Assembly: GCA_044226485.1 (NCBI GenBank)
Contig: JBGAGY010000015.1
Span: forward strand, 62,001-126,000
Direction of reading: 5' to 3'
Origin: UBA6663 sp044226485
GTDB taxonomy: Bacteria > Chloroflexota > Anaerolineae > Anaerolineales > UBA6663
DNA length: 64,000 nucleotides
The position numbers and the translations under genes were made by a program. The notes beneath the pieces were generated by a model. That model was given only the letters and a program-made list of their open reading frames with translations. It was not told where the DNA came from and did no database searches. This document shows, piece after piece, positions 53,149 through 62,247 of this stretch (its first letter is position 1; each line of letters begins with the position of its first letter).

Positions 53149-54297
53149 TCAGGTCAGGAACATCGGCATGCCGAGGACGTGGCGGATGCGCGGGCGGTAG
53201 TTCGCCGCGTCGTACAGCTCGGCCACGTTGACGCGCTTCTTGCCGTGCGACATGGTCGCGATCGGCACGTCGCTGTACACGCCGCGCTGCAGGCAGACGA
53301 GGCGGCCGCTCTCGCCGCGTTCGACCAGGCTCATCGCCATGTGGGCGAAGTTCGCGGCGACCATCAGGTCGAGCGCGTCCGGCGCGCCACCGCGCATGAG
53401 GTAGGCCAGCTGCTGATAGATCGTGTTCTGGCCCGTAAGCCGCTTGAGCGCCTCCGACACATGCTCGCCGACACCGCCCAGCTTCTTGTGGCCGTAGGCG
53501 TCTTCCTCGCCGCTCTCCATCACCTGGCCCTCGATCGGGTGAGCGCCCTCGGAGACGGTGAGCATGGCGTAGTTGCTCGGGTTGTGCTTCTTGTCGTCGA
53601 CGATCAGCTGCGCCAGCTTCTCGACGTCGAACGGCACCTCGGAGATCAGGGCGCGATCGACGCCGGCCAGATAGGCCGCGATCAACGAGGTCTCGCCCGA
53701 GTTGCGGCCGAAGAGCTCGATGACGCCGATGCGCTCGTGCGAGCCGGCGCTTGTGCGCAACGCATGGATGAACTCGACGCTGCGGGTGACGGCGGTGGAG
53801 AAGCCGATGCAGTAGTCGGTGCCATAGACGTCGTTGTCCATGGTCTTGGGGATGGCCACGACGCGCATGCCCTCGCGCGCGAGACGCTCGCCGTAGCTGA
53901 GCGTGTCGTCACCGCCGATCGGGATCAGGCAGTCGATGCCGAACTTGCCGATGACGTTCAGGATATGCGGGGTCAGATCCTGAAGACCCTCGTAAGTCTT
54001 GCCGGGCTCGCGCAGAAAGTCCGGGATCTCGCTCGGCTTGACCTTACCCGGGTTGGTGCGCGAGGTGTGCAGGAAGGTGCCGCCCGAGCGGTCGACGCGA
54101 CGGACGGCTTCGCGGCTGAGCGGCGTGATCCACTCGTCGTTGTCCTCGGCATTGGGGTTGGCGCGCAGGAGGCCAAGCCAACCGCGGCGGATGCCGAGCA
54201 CTTCGTAGCCATTGTCCAAGGCCCGATTCACGATGGCCTTGATGGCGGGGTTGAGCCCAGGGACGTCTCCCCCGCCTGTCAGAACTCCGATACGCAT
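53149..54297 (-). CDS. pfkA: 6-phosphofructokinase, pyrophosphate-type motifs
   Basis: 382 aa. Phosphorylates fructose 6-phosphate in glycolysis. The N-terminal LTGGGDVPGLNPAIKA is typical. The donor-site motif is GGDD (128-131) rather than GGDG, and the catalytic motif is PKTMDND (150-156) with lysine in place of the glycine of ATP enzymes. This pair of residues marks PPi-dependent enzymes, which work reversibly. GAGAGG ribosome-binding site. Divergent from the aldolase gene. Confidence 0.93.
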   Translation of the reverse strand: MRIGVLTGGGDVPGLNPAIKAIVNRALDNGYEVLGIRRGWLGLLRANPNAEDNDEWITPLSREAVRRVDRSGGTFLHTSRTNPGKVKPSEIPDFLREPGKTYEGLQDLTPHILNVIGKFGIDCLIPIGGDDTLSYGERLAREGMRVVAIPKTMDNDVYGTDYCIGFSTAVTRSVEFIHALRTSAGSHERIGVIELFGRNSGETSLIAAYLAGVDRALISEVPFDVEKLAQLIVDDKKHNPSNYAMLTVSEGAHPIEGQVMESGEEDAYGHKKLGGVGEHVSEALKRLTGQNTIYQQLAYLMRGGAPDALDLMVAANFAHMAMSLVERGESGRLVCLQRGVYSDVPIATMSHGKKRVNVAELYDAANYRPRIRHVLGMPMFLT

Positions 54298-54563
54298 GAT
54301 TGCCTCTCAACACCCTTTCGGGTTAGGTATTTCGGTTATTCTACAATAGTTGAACGACGCCGGTCTCGCACAGGATGACGGAAGGCGCGTGTCGTTTTTC
54401 GGAATCTCAGTCTGTGCCTTGTGGGCCCTCTCCTTTAGTGAGGAAGCGCAGGGCGATCGTTGTGACATCCTTCCTGGCGCCCTTTCGCCGCCCGCTTTAT
54501 CGTGGCCGGCAGCATGATAGACTCCCTCTGCAACGTTCCACAGAGGCCCTAGAGGAGACATCC

Positions 54564-55664
<1,101 letters not shown>

Positions 55665-56023
55665 CGGCGCGTCGCCTTCGCCCAAAGCGCATCGAGCTGT
55701 CAGAAGGTTCCGACGGCCATTGAACGGACGCGTACCAAAGGTCTAGACGACGCTCCGAAATAAGCATCAACGCAGCCGGGTAGTGCCACTGTGGCGCTGC
55801 CCGGCGTTTTTTTGTCCACTGGAAGCGTGTGGATTCGTGGGGCCGGCGGTAGACTCTACGCTGGCAATCATCGCCCGACCTGTATCGCGCACCCTCCAGG
55901 GGGTTTGAGTCTTGCGGCTTGTGCGGTCTCGGTGTCGTCATACCCAATGGTGTGGAGTGGATTTAGGTGAACCCGTCCTGCCCGCGTCCATCACCGACGT
56001 TGGGGCATGAGTATCTTCTCACA
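55665..56023. other. 359-bp intergenic region after the aldolase gene
   Basis: It holds the terminator (55775-55813). TATCTT (about 56012-56017), 6 nt before the AsnB-like ATG, is a possible leaderless -10 box. Nothing else is recognisable. Confidence 0.5.
55775..55813 (+). terminator. Rho-independent terminator after the aldolase gene
   Basis: GCCGGGTAGTGCCAC pairs with GTGGCGCTGCCCGGC (two G-U pairs) and is followed by a run of seven T (55807-55813). The clearest intrinsic terminator in the window. Confidence 0.9.
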
Positions 56024-57922
56024 ATGAGTGGCGTATTTGGATTTGTCGATCCCGATGACCGCATGGATCATGCGGCCTTCGCGGCCGACCAGGCAGAGCG
56101 ATTGCGACACGTGTCCTGGGCCGTGGCCGAGTGGCACGTGGACCCTGGGTATCCGGTCGCACTCGGGCGTTCCGGGATCGGCGTGTTCAACGTGGGCGCT
56201 CAGCCCGTCTGGGATCTCGATAGACGGCATGCCATCGTCCTCGCCGGCGAGATCTACGCCGTCGATGGCCATGACCCGAACCCCGAACAGTCGTCTGAAG
56301 CGATGTTGATCGCGCTCTACAGACGGCACGGGCTCGACTTTCCACGACACGTCGAGGGCGCTTTTATCTGCGCCCTCTGGGACGTTCAGAGCAAGCGCCT
56401 GCTGGTTGCCAACGATCGTTTTGGTCTCTACCCGGTGTACTTCACCATCCAGGACGGCCGTCTGATCTTCGCGCCCGAAGTCAAGGCCGTGATCGCGGCG
56501 CCGGGTTTCCGGCGCGAGCTCGATTTTGCCGCTCTCGCCCAGATCGTCCGCTTCCAGCAGTTGTTGGGCGAGCGCACGTTCTTTGAAGATGTGCACCAGC
56601 TTTCCCCGGCGACGGTGCTGGTCTATGAACTGGCCACGCGTCACTGCTATGTCAGACCGTACTGGTCGTTCGCCGAGATCCCCGATCGCTCCGACGTCAG
56701 ATTCGAAGAGGCCGTCGAAGAGGCCGGCCGGCTCCTGCGCGAGTCGACCCGCCGGCTCTCGAGCGACGGGCATCGGCTTGGCGTGTATTTGAGCGGCGGG
56801 CTCGACTCGCGCACGCTGCTGGGCCTGATTGAGGCGCGACCCGTTCACTCCTTCACATTCGGCGTGCGCGGCTGTCGCGACGTCGTCCTGGCCGAACGGA
56901 TCGCTCGCACCGTCGGGAGCGTCCACCACTGGTTCGACTTGCCGGACGGATCCTGGGTGGTCAAACATGTCGACGAGCACCTGGCCCTGACGGAAGGGTT
57001 TCACAGCTGGATTCACGCTCACGGCATCAGCACGCTTGACGAAGCGCGGAAGCACGCCGACGTCAATCTGAGCGGTTGGGACGGCGGCCAGGTGCTGGGG
57101 CGGCCGAGCCTGCTCACGCCGCCATTGATCGATCCGATCGACCAGAATGCCTTCACCACTCACCTCTTTCAGCTTTTGAACCAGGCGTGGACGTGGCCGG
57201 GCATCTCGGAGGCCGAGGAGCGCTTTCTCTATCGCCCTGAGACATGGAACAAGGTGCGCGGCCTCGCGCTCGATACGTTTCGCGAGGAGCTGCGCGCCTA
57301 CGATCAGATCAGGCCTGATATGCGCGCCCACTTCTTCTCGGCGCGGCACCATTGCGGCCGCCTGACCCAAAACATGATCGCGTTCTACAGGTCGCGCATG
57401 GAAGTGCGCTTTCCGTTCTTCGACTATGCCCTCTTCGATTTCATGCACTCGTTGCCGGCGACGTTGAGACTCGACAGACGGCTTTACTTCGCCGTCATCG
57501 ATCGTGAGACACCCAGGCTGGCACGGATACCGTTCGACAAGCAAGAGTTCCTGCCGACCACAAACACCTTGTTGAGCAAGCCGCAGGCCGTCTGGGTCAA
57601 GACGCGCAACCGTCTGGCCCGGCTGGCGCCCAACGCCTTCCCGCCGCATCCGACGCTCTACGCCGACTACGAGGGTTATCTGCGGCATGAACTGAGGGGC
57701 TGGGCCGAAGGCATCCTGTTCGATCGTCGCACGGCTGACCGCGGGCTGTTTGACCCGGGCTTCCTTCATACCCTGATGGCGCGGCACCTCTCGGGCCAGG
57801 AGCAGTGGACCATCGGCAAGATCGCACCCCTGATGACGTACGAAATGATGCTGCGAAGCCTGTACGACGCGCCCGCTGGCGCCACCGCGCCTGTGCAGCT
57901 TCAGGTTCGCGAGACCCACTGA
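56024..57922 (+). CDS. Asparagine synthetase B-like protein lacking the glutaminase cysteine
   Basis: 632 aa from the ATG at 56024. Two domains: an N-terminal Ntn-type glutaminase fold and a C-terminal ATP-pyrophosphatase domain with LSGGLDSRTLLG. The catalytic Cys that normally follows the initiator Met (MCGI) is Ser here (MSGVFGFVD), and the glutamine-binding NGEIYN block reads AGEIYA. It should therefore not use glutamine; it may use ammonia or another amine to amidate a substrate. AsnB-like proteins in polysaccharide clusters often modify sugars or peptides. It is followed 18 bp later by a flippase gene. Confidence 0.85.
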   Translation: MSGVFGFVDPDDRMDHAAFAADQAERLRHVSWAVAEWHVDPGYPVALGRSGIGVFNVGAQPVWDLDRRHAIVLAGEIYAVDGHDPNPEQSSEAMLIALYRRHGLDFPRHVEGAFICALWDVQSKRLLVANDRFGLYPVYFTIQDGRLIFAPEVKAVIAAPGFRRELDFAALAQIVRFQQLLGERTFFEDVHQLSPATVLVYELATRHCYVRPYWSFAEIPDRSDVRFEEAVEEAGRLLRESTRRLSSDGHRLGVYLSGGLDSRTLLGLIEARPVHSFTFGVRGCRDVVLAERIARTVGSVHHWFDLPDGSWVVKHVDEHLALTEGFHSWIHAHGISTLDEARKHADVNLSGWDGGQVLGRPSLLTPPLIDPIDQNAFTTHLFQLLNQAWTWPGISEAEERFLYRPETWNKVRGLALDTFREELRAYDQIRPDMRAHFFSARHHCGRLTQNMIAFYRSRMEVRFPFFDYALFDFMHSLPATLRLDRRLYFAVIDRETPRLARIPFDKQEFLPTTNTLLSKPQAVWVKTRNRLARLAPNAFPPHPTLYADYEGYLRHELRGWAEGILFDRRTADRGLFDPGFLHTLMARHLSGQEQWTIGKIAPLMTYEMMLRSLYDAPAGATAPVQLQVRETH

Positions 57923-57940
57923 CCTGAGCCGCCCCCTACC

Positions 57941-59446
57941 ATGGCAGACACCCCAGCCCCCGACCGACCGACTCGCTCATCGGGCGCCACCATCGCCCGA
58001 AACGCCGCGTTCGTCACGATCGGGCGTGTGCTCTTGAAGCTCTTCGGGTTTCTCTTCTCGGTGTTCGTCGTCCGCCAATTGGGCGACGATCAGTATGGTC
58101 GCTACTCGATCGTCGTGGCCTGGGTCGGGTTGTTCTCGATCTTCGTCGAACTTGGGGTCACGCAATTCGCCATGCGCGAGATCGCACGCAGCGAAGGGCG
58201 CGCGGGGCATCTGTTCTGGAACCTCGTGGCCATGCGCTTTGGGCTGGCCCTGGTCGGATTGGTGGCCATTCCGATCGGCGCATCGCTGGCCGGCTACTCC
58301 GGCGACATCACGCTCGGCGTCACCCTGTACGTGCTCACGTTCATGGTCTCTGCCTTTCAGGCTCCGCTCGAGGCCACCCTGGCAGCTCGCGAAGCGTTCG
58401 GCTGGCTGACCCTCACGACGGTGGTCGGCCAGGCAGCGTGGATCATCCTTGGCGCCATCGCCATGTGGGTGAAGCCGGACTTCGTCTGGCTGATCGGGAT
58501 CGGCGTAATCGCCATGTTGCCGCAGCTGGCGGTGGACGTGTGGATCGTGGTGCGCCTCAAGCTTGTCGACTGGCGCGTGCGTTTGCAGCTCAACGACTGG
58601 CCGAGGCTGATCCGAGCCAGCCTGCCGTTCGCCGTCATCTCGTTGTCGCTGACGATCGCGTTCGGCATCGACACGATCATGCTGTCGTGGTTCGTCCCAA
58701 CCGCCGAGGTCGGCTGGTACAACGTGGCCTATGGTCTCGTGCGATCGATGGTCGCATTGCTGAACGGGTTCAGCATCGCCATGCTCCCAACGGCGGCCCG
58801 CGTGTACGCGACCGACAAGGGGGCCGTGGCACGCTGGCATGCGCAGATCGTCCGCTTCATCGCCCTGGCGGCAGCGCCGGTGGCGGTCGGTGGGATGCTC
58901 GTCGCGCAGCCGCTCGTCAGGTTCCTGTACACGCCGGATCTCTATCCCGCCGCCCTGCCCCTGGCCATCATCGTCTGGGACGTGCCGCTGCTGATGTACG
59001 CTGCGTCGTGCGGCAACCTGACGACGGCCATCGGTGAGGAGAAGGCCGCCGCCCGCATCAACCTGATCAACGCGCTCGCGAACGTGGTGCTCAACGCGAT
59101 CTTCATCCCGCTGTACGGCATGGTGGGAGCGGCCGTCATCACCGTCGCCACCGACGTGATCGCCTCCGCGCAGTTCACGCTGCTGCTGCGCAAGCGGCTG
59201 AGTCTGCCCAACATGACAGGCACCCTGCTCCGGGTCGGCCTGGCGTCGGCCGGGCTGGCCGCCGCCGTGGCAGTGGCCGGCCAACAACACGTGCTTGTCC
59301 TGCTAGCCCTGGGTGCCGTCGTTTATGGTGTGCTGGCCCTCGTCTTTGGCGCGATCGGTCCCGATGAACGCGAACTGGGGCGACGCCTGTGGGCGGCAGG
59401 GCGACGACGGTTAGGCCGCGGTCTTGAAAGCCGCCAGTCACCGTGA
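57941..59446 (+). CDS. Polysaccharide flippase (Wzx/MOP family)
   Basis: 501 aa with about 12-14 membrane helices. It translocates lipid-linked oligosaccharide units across the cytoplasmic membrane. Typical family features are ARNAAFVTIGRVLLKLFGFLFSVFVVRQLGDDQYGRYSIV at the N-terminus, LGVTQFAMREIAR, and the mid-protein SFAVISLSLTIAFGIDTIMLSWF-type block. A basic tail (RRLWAAGRRRLGRG) ends the protein. Part of the polysaccharide cluster 56.0-62.1 kb. Confidence 0.9.
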   Translation: MADTPAPDRPTRSSGATIARNAAFVTIGRVLLKLFGFLFSVFVVRQLGDDQYGRYSIVVAWVGLFSIFVELGVTQFAMREIARSEGRAGHLFWNLVAMRFGLALVGLVAIPIGASLAGYSGDITLGVTLYVLTFMVSAFQAPLEATLAAREAFGWLTLTTVVGQAAWIILGAIAMWVKPDFVWLIGIGVIAMLPQLAVDVWIVVRLKLVDWRVRLQLNDWPRLIRASLPFAVISLSLTIAFGIDTIMLSWFVPTAEVGWYNVAYGLVRSMVALLNGFSIAMLPTAARVYATDKGAVARWHAQIVRFIALAAAPVAVGGMLVAQPLVRFLYTPDLYPAALPLAIIVWDVPLLMYAASCGNLTTAIGEEKAAARINLINALANVVLNAIFIPLYGMVGAAVITVATDVIASAQFTLLLRKRLSLPNMTGTLLRVGLASAGLAAAVAVAGQQHVLVLLALGAVVYGVLALVFGAIGPDERELGRRLWAAGRRRLGRGLESRQSP

Positions 59447-59790
59447 ATGGGACATCGGTACAACTTGACGATCCGGGAGGTCAACCTTACGATGGAAATC
59501 GGTATCCTTTTGTCGCAAAATGATCACGAATGTCGTTGATCTGGAGCGTGTGGCGACACGTTTCCGTCTAAGCGATTCCTGGAAAATATCCGTTCATAGG
59601 CTAGTGTGCAAGCGTTCATGGCGCGCCGGACGTCGATAGGCGTGTTTCAGCGATCGTGGATGGCTCACCGTTCGGCGCAAAGCTTCGACAAACTTCTTAC
59701 GATTCGCGCGCGGTTTCGACGAGGATGCCGAACCCAAATGCCGATCAAGCAAGCGCGATGGGGCTTTTCCAACTCCCCGAAAGGAGAGTG
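59447..59790. other. 344-bp untranslated region before the GT4 gene
   Basis: Lower in GC than its surroundings. A sigma70-like promoter lies near its start (59465-59493), giving a leader of about 290 nt that could hold regulatory structure. No convincing small gene is seen; a 61-codon frame at 59606 has no ribosome-binding site. Confidence 0.45.
59465..59493 (+). promoter_or_regulatory. Putative sigma70 promoter of the GT4-epimerase unit
   Basis: TTGACG (59465-59470), 17-bp spacer, TACGAT (59488-59493). Confidence 0.5.
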
Positions 59791-61131
59791 ATGCGGATCC
59801 TCCTGGCTGTCCACCACTTTCCGCCCCGGTACACCGGAGGCGCAGAATGGCGCGCGCATCGTACGGCGCGGGCGCTGATCCAACGCGGCCACACAGTGCG
59901 TGTGATCTGCGTCGAACGGGTCGATGATGTCGACGCTCACCCCTTGACTTGGCAAGACGGCGACTACGATGGTGTTCCTGTCCGCCGGCTGTCTCTGAAC
60001 CTCGCCAGTTCGCCCGACTTGTTCCGTTGGAGTTACGACAACACCTGGATCGGCGAACATTTGGGTGAAGTCATCGCAGACTTCAAACCCGACGTTCTCC
60101 ATTTGATCAGCGGCTATCTGGTCTCCGGCCGCGCGCTGCTGACGGCGGCTCGCCTCAGCGTTCCCAGCGTCGTCACCTTGACGGACTTCTGGTTCCTGTG
60201 CCCGAGGTTGTCGTTGCTCAAATCCAACGGCCACATCTCGAGCCTTCCGATCCGCCCTGAGGCGTGCGCGCAATGCCTGGCTGAAGAACGCCGACGTTAT
60301 CGCTGGTTGGGGCGCTTGCTCCCCGGCGCGATGCGCCAGTATTGGGGCCATCAGCATTCGGCCATCCATCGCGTCGAAGAGCGGAGCCGCTTCCTGCTCG
60401 AGGCGCTCAACACAGCGCGGGTCGTGATCAGCCCCTCCAATTTCCTTCGCAAACTCCACATCGAATCCGGGGTGGCCCCGAGTCGTATTCGGTTCTCGCG
60501 TCAGGGTCGGGACTTTCCGCAACTCACGCCGGAGAAGTTGGTCAAGTCGCGAAGCGATACGCTCAGGATCGGGTACATCGGGCAGGTGGCCGAGTTGAAG
60601 GGCATCCACGTCATCCTCGAAGCCGCCCAGCAGCTTCCGAACGCCAATCTGACCGTGTCGGTGTTCGGCGATCTTGAACCCTATCCGCGTTATGCAGCGC
60701 GTCTTCAGGCGATGGTCGCCCGCGATCCGAGGCTGAAGTTGGCCGGCGCCTTCCGAGGCCATGACGAACTCGCGCGGGTGTTCCGCGATCTCGACGTTAT
60801 CATTGTCCCTTCGTTGTGGTATGAAAACAGCCCCAACGCGATCCTCGAGGCGTTCGCCCACAAGACTCCAGTGCTGGCGTCACGGCTGGGAGGCATGGCC
60901 GAACTGGTGGAGCACGACGTCAACGGGCTTCTCTTCAGTGTCGGTGATGCCCACGATCTGGCGGCTCAGTTCCGCCGACTGATCGACGAACCGGGGCTTC
61001 TTGGACGTCTTCAGGAAGGCATCCCGCAGGTTCGCGGCTTGACGTCGGAGATCGACGAGCTCGAGTCGATCTACCGCGAATCGATCTCCAGCCCGCTTCC
61101 GGAGCTGGTCACTTCTACGGAGCATCACTGA
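59791..61131 (+). CDS. Family 4 glycosyltransferase
   Basis: 446 aa from the ATG at 59791, with AAGGAGAG immediately upstream. GT-B fold: N-terminal MRILLAVHHFPPRYTGGAEWRAHRTARAL (donor/acceptor loop with GGAE) and C-terminal LRIGYIGQVAELKGIHVILEA. The EX7E-type motif is in ENSPNAILEAFAHKTPVLASRLGGMAELV. A cysteine-bearing insert FWFLCPRLSLL...ACAQCL is shared with a GT4 subgroup. It adds a sugar to a lipid-linked oligosaccharide in the cytoplasm. The epimerase gene starts 2 bp after its stop. Confidence 0.92.
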   Translation: MRILLAVHHFPPRYTGGAEWRAHRTARALIQRGHTVRVICVERVDDVDAHPLTWQDGDYDGVPVRRLSLNLASSPDLFRWSYDNTWIGEHLGEVIADFKPDVLHLISGYLVSGRALLTAARLSVPSVVTLTDFWFLCPRLSLLKSNGHISSLPIRPEACAQCLAEERRRYRWLGRLLPGAMRQYWGHQHSAIHRVEERSRFLLEALNTARVVISPSNFLRKLHIESGVAPSRIRFSRQGRDFPQLTPEKLVKSRSDTLRIGYIGQVAELKGIHVILEAAQQLPNANLTVSVFGDLEPYPRYAARLQAMVARDPRLKLAGAFRGHDELARVFRDLDVIIVPSLWYENSPNAILEAFAHKTPVLASRLGGMAELVEHDVNGLLFSVGDAHDLAAQFRRLIDEPGLLGRLQEGIPQVRGLTSEIDELESIYRESISSPLPELVTSTEHH

Positions 61132-61133
61132 CG

Positions 61134-62078
61134 ATGCGCATCCTGGTCACCGGCGCCGCCGGCTTCATCGGTTCACACCTGGCCGAACGACTCGCCACGG
61201 CCGGCCATGATGTCATCGGCCTCGATCGCTTCTCACATTTTTACGCGCCGGAGCTCAAACAGGCCAACGCGCGCGAGTTGGCCGGGCACGGTGTGCAGAT
61301 GCTGCGCCTTGACCTCGCGCAGGACGCCCTTGGCAAAGCTCTTGACGGCTGCGACGTCGTCTACCATCTGGCCGCCCAACCCGGGCTCTCGCCGGATGCC
61401 ACCTTCGAGTCGTACCAGCGCGACAACGTCTTCGCCACCCATCGGCTTGTCGAGGCCGCCGTCACGGCGCCCCGGCGCCCGGTCGTGATCAACATTGCCA
61501 CCTCGTCGGTATACGGCGCCGACGCCACGGGAAACGAGATGAGCGAGCCGCGCCCGACGTCGCACTACGGCGTCACCAAACTGGCCGCCGAGCAACTGGT
61601 CATGGCGGCTTCGCGAACGGGTCATCTGGATGCCTGTTCGTTCAGGCTCTATTCGGTCTACGGCCCGCGCGAAAGACCCGATAAACTCTTCCCGACCCTG
61701 ATCCAAGCCGTGCGCACAGGGCAGCCGTTTCCACTCTTCGAAGGCAGCGAGCGCCATATGCGCAGCTACACCTACGTCGACGACGCGGTGAACGGCCTCG
61801 TCCTGGCGCTCGATCGGCTGCCGGCTTGCCTCGGCGAAATCATCAACATCGGCAACGATCAATCGGTGACCACCGGCGAAGGCATCGCCACGGTGGAGGC
61901 CCTTCTCGAAAAGCATGCCCTGATCGATCGGCGGCCGCGGCGCGCCGGCGATCAATCCCGCACCCACGCCAACATCGAAAAGGCCCGCCGCATCCTCGGC
62001 TACGAGCCGGCCACCTCCTTGCATGAGGGCCTCGCCCGAACCGTTGCCTGGTATCAACGCAACCCCGCCTGGACGTAG
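61134..62078 (+). CDS. NAD-dependent epimerase/dehydratase (UDP-glucose 4-epimerase-like)
   Basis: 314 aa extended short-chain dehydrogenase. N-terminal GAAGFIGSHLAERLATAGHDVIGLDRF (GxxGxxG NAD site), VVYHLAAQPGL, the catalytic serine and YxxxK in ATSSVYG and HYGVTKLAAEQLV, and SYTYVDDAVNGLVLAL. It would interconvert nucleotide sugars that feed the transferases here; substrate not deducible. Two bp downstream of the GT4 gene. Confidence 0.92.
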   Translation: MRILVTGAAGFIGSHLAERLATAGHDVIGLDRFSHFYAPELKQANARELAGHGVQMLRLDLAQDALGKALDGCDVVYHLAAQPGLSPDATFESYQRDNVFATHRLVEAAVTAPRRPVVINIATSSVYGADATGNEMSEPRPTSHYGVTKLAAEQLVMAASRTGHLDACSFRLYSVYGPRERPDKLFPTLIQAVRTGQPFPLFEGSERHMRSYTYVDDAVNGLVLALDRLPACLGEIINIGNDQSVTTGEGIATVEALLEKHALIDRRPRRAGDQSRTHANIEKARRILGYEPATSLHEGLARTVAWYQRNPAWT

Positions 62079-62113
62079 CGGCCCAACGGCCTGCCGCCCG
62101 TCCAGCGTCGAAT

Positions 62114-62142
62114 TTGACACCACCTGCCCCCCGTGCCACAAT
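62114..62142 (+). promoter_or_regulatory. Sigma70 promoter of eccC
   Basis: Perfect TTGACA (62114-62119), 17-bp spacer, CACAAT (62137-62142). The ~100-nt leader contains a GAACCGG...CCGGTTC hairpin (about 62190-62221). Confidence 0.6.
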
Positions 62143-62247
62143 CGGTCCGGAGGAGCGTTAAGCATAGAGCGGCACGCCAGCAGGCGGCAGAACCGGCTTA
62201 AGAGGCCGGCTGTCCGGTTCACACTCCGGAGCTAGAGACACCTCCCG

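Noticed and set aside
55991..57919. Long minus-strand open frame (642 codons) opposite the AsnB-like gene
   Set aside because: Low-complexity R/D/H-rich peptide with no motif; the plus strand carries clear AsnB motifs.
59606..59791. Small open frame (61 codons) before the GT4 gene
   Set aside because: No ribosome-binding site, no domain, overlaps the probable leader; atypical composition.
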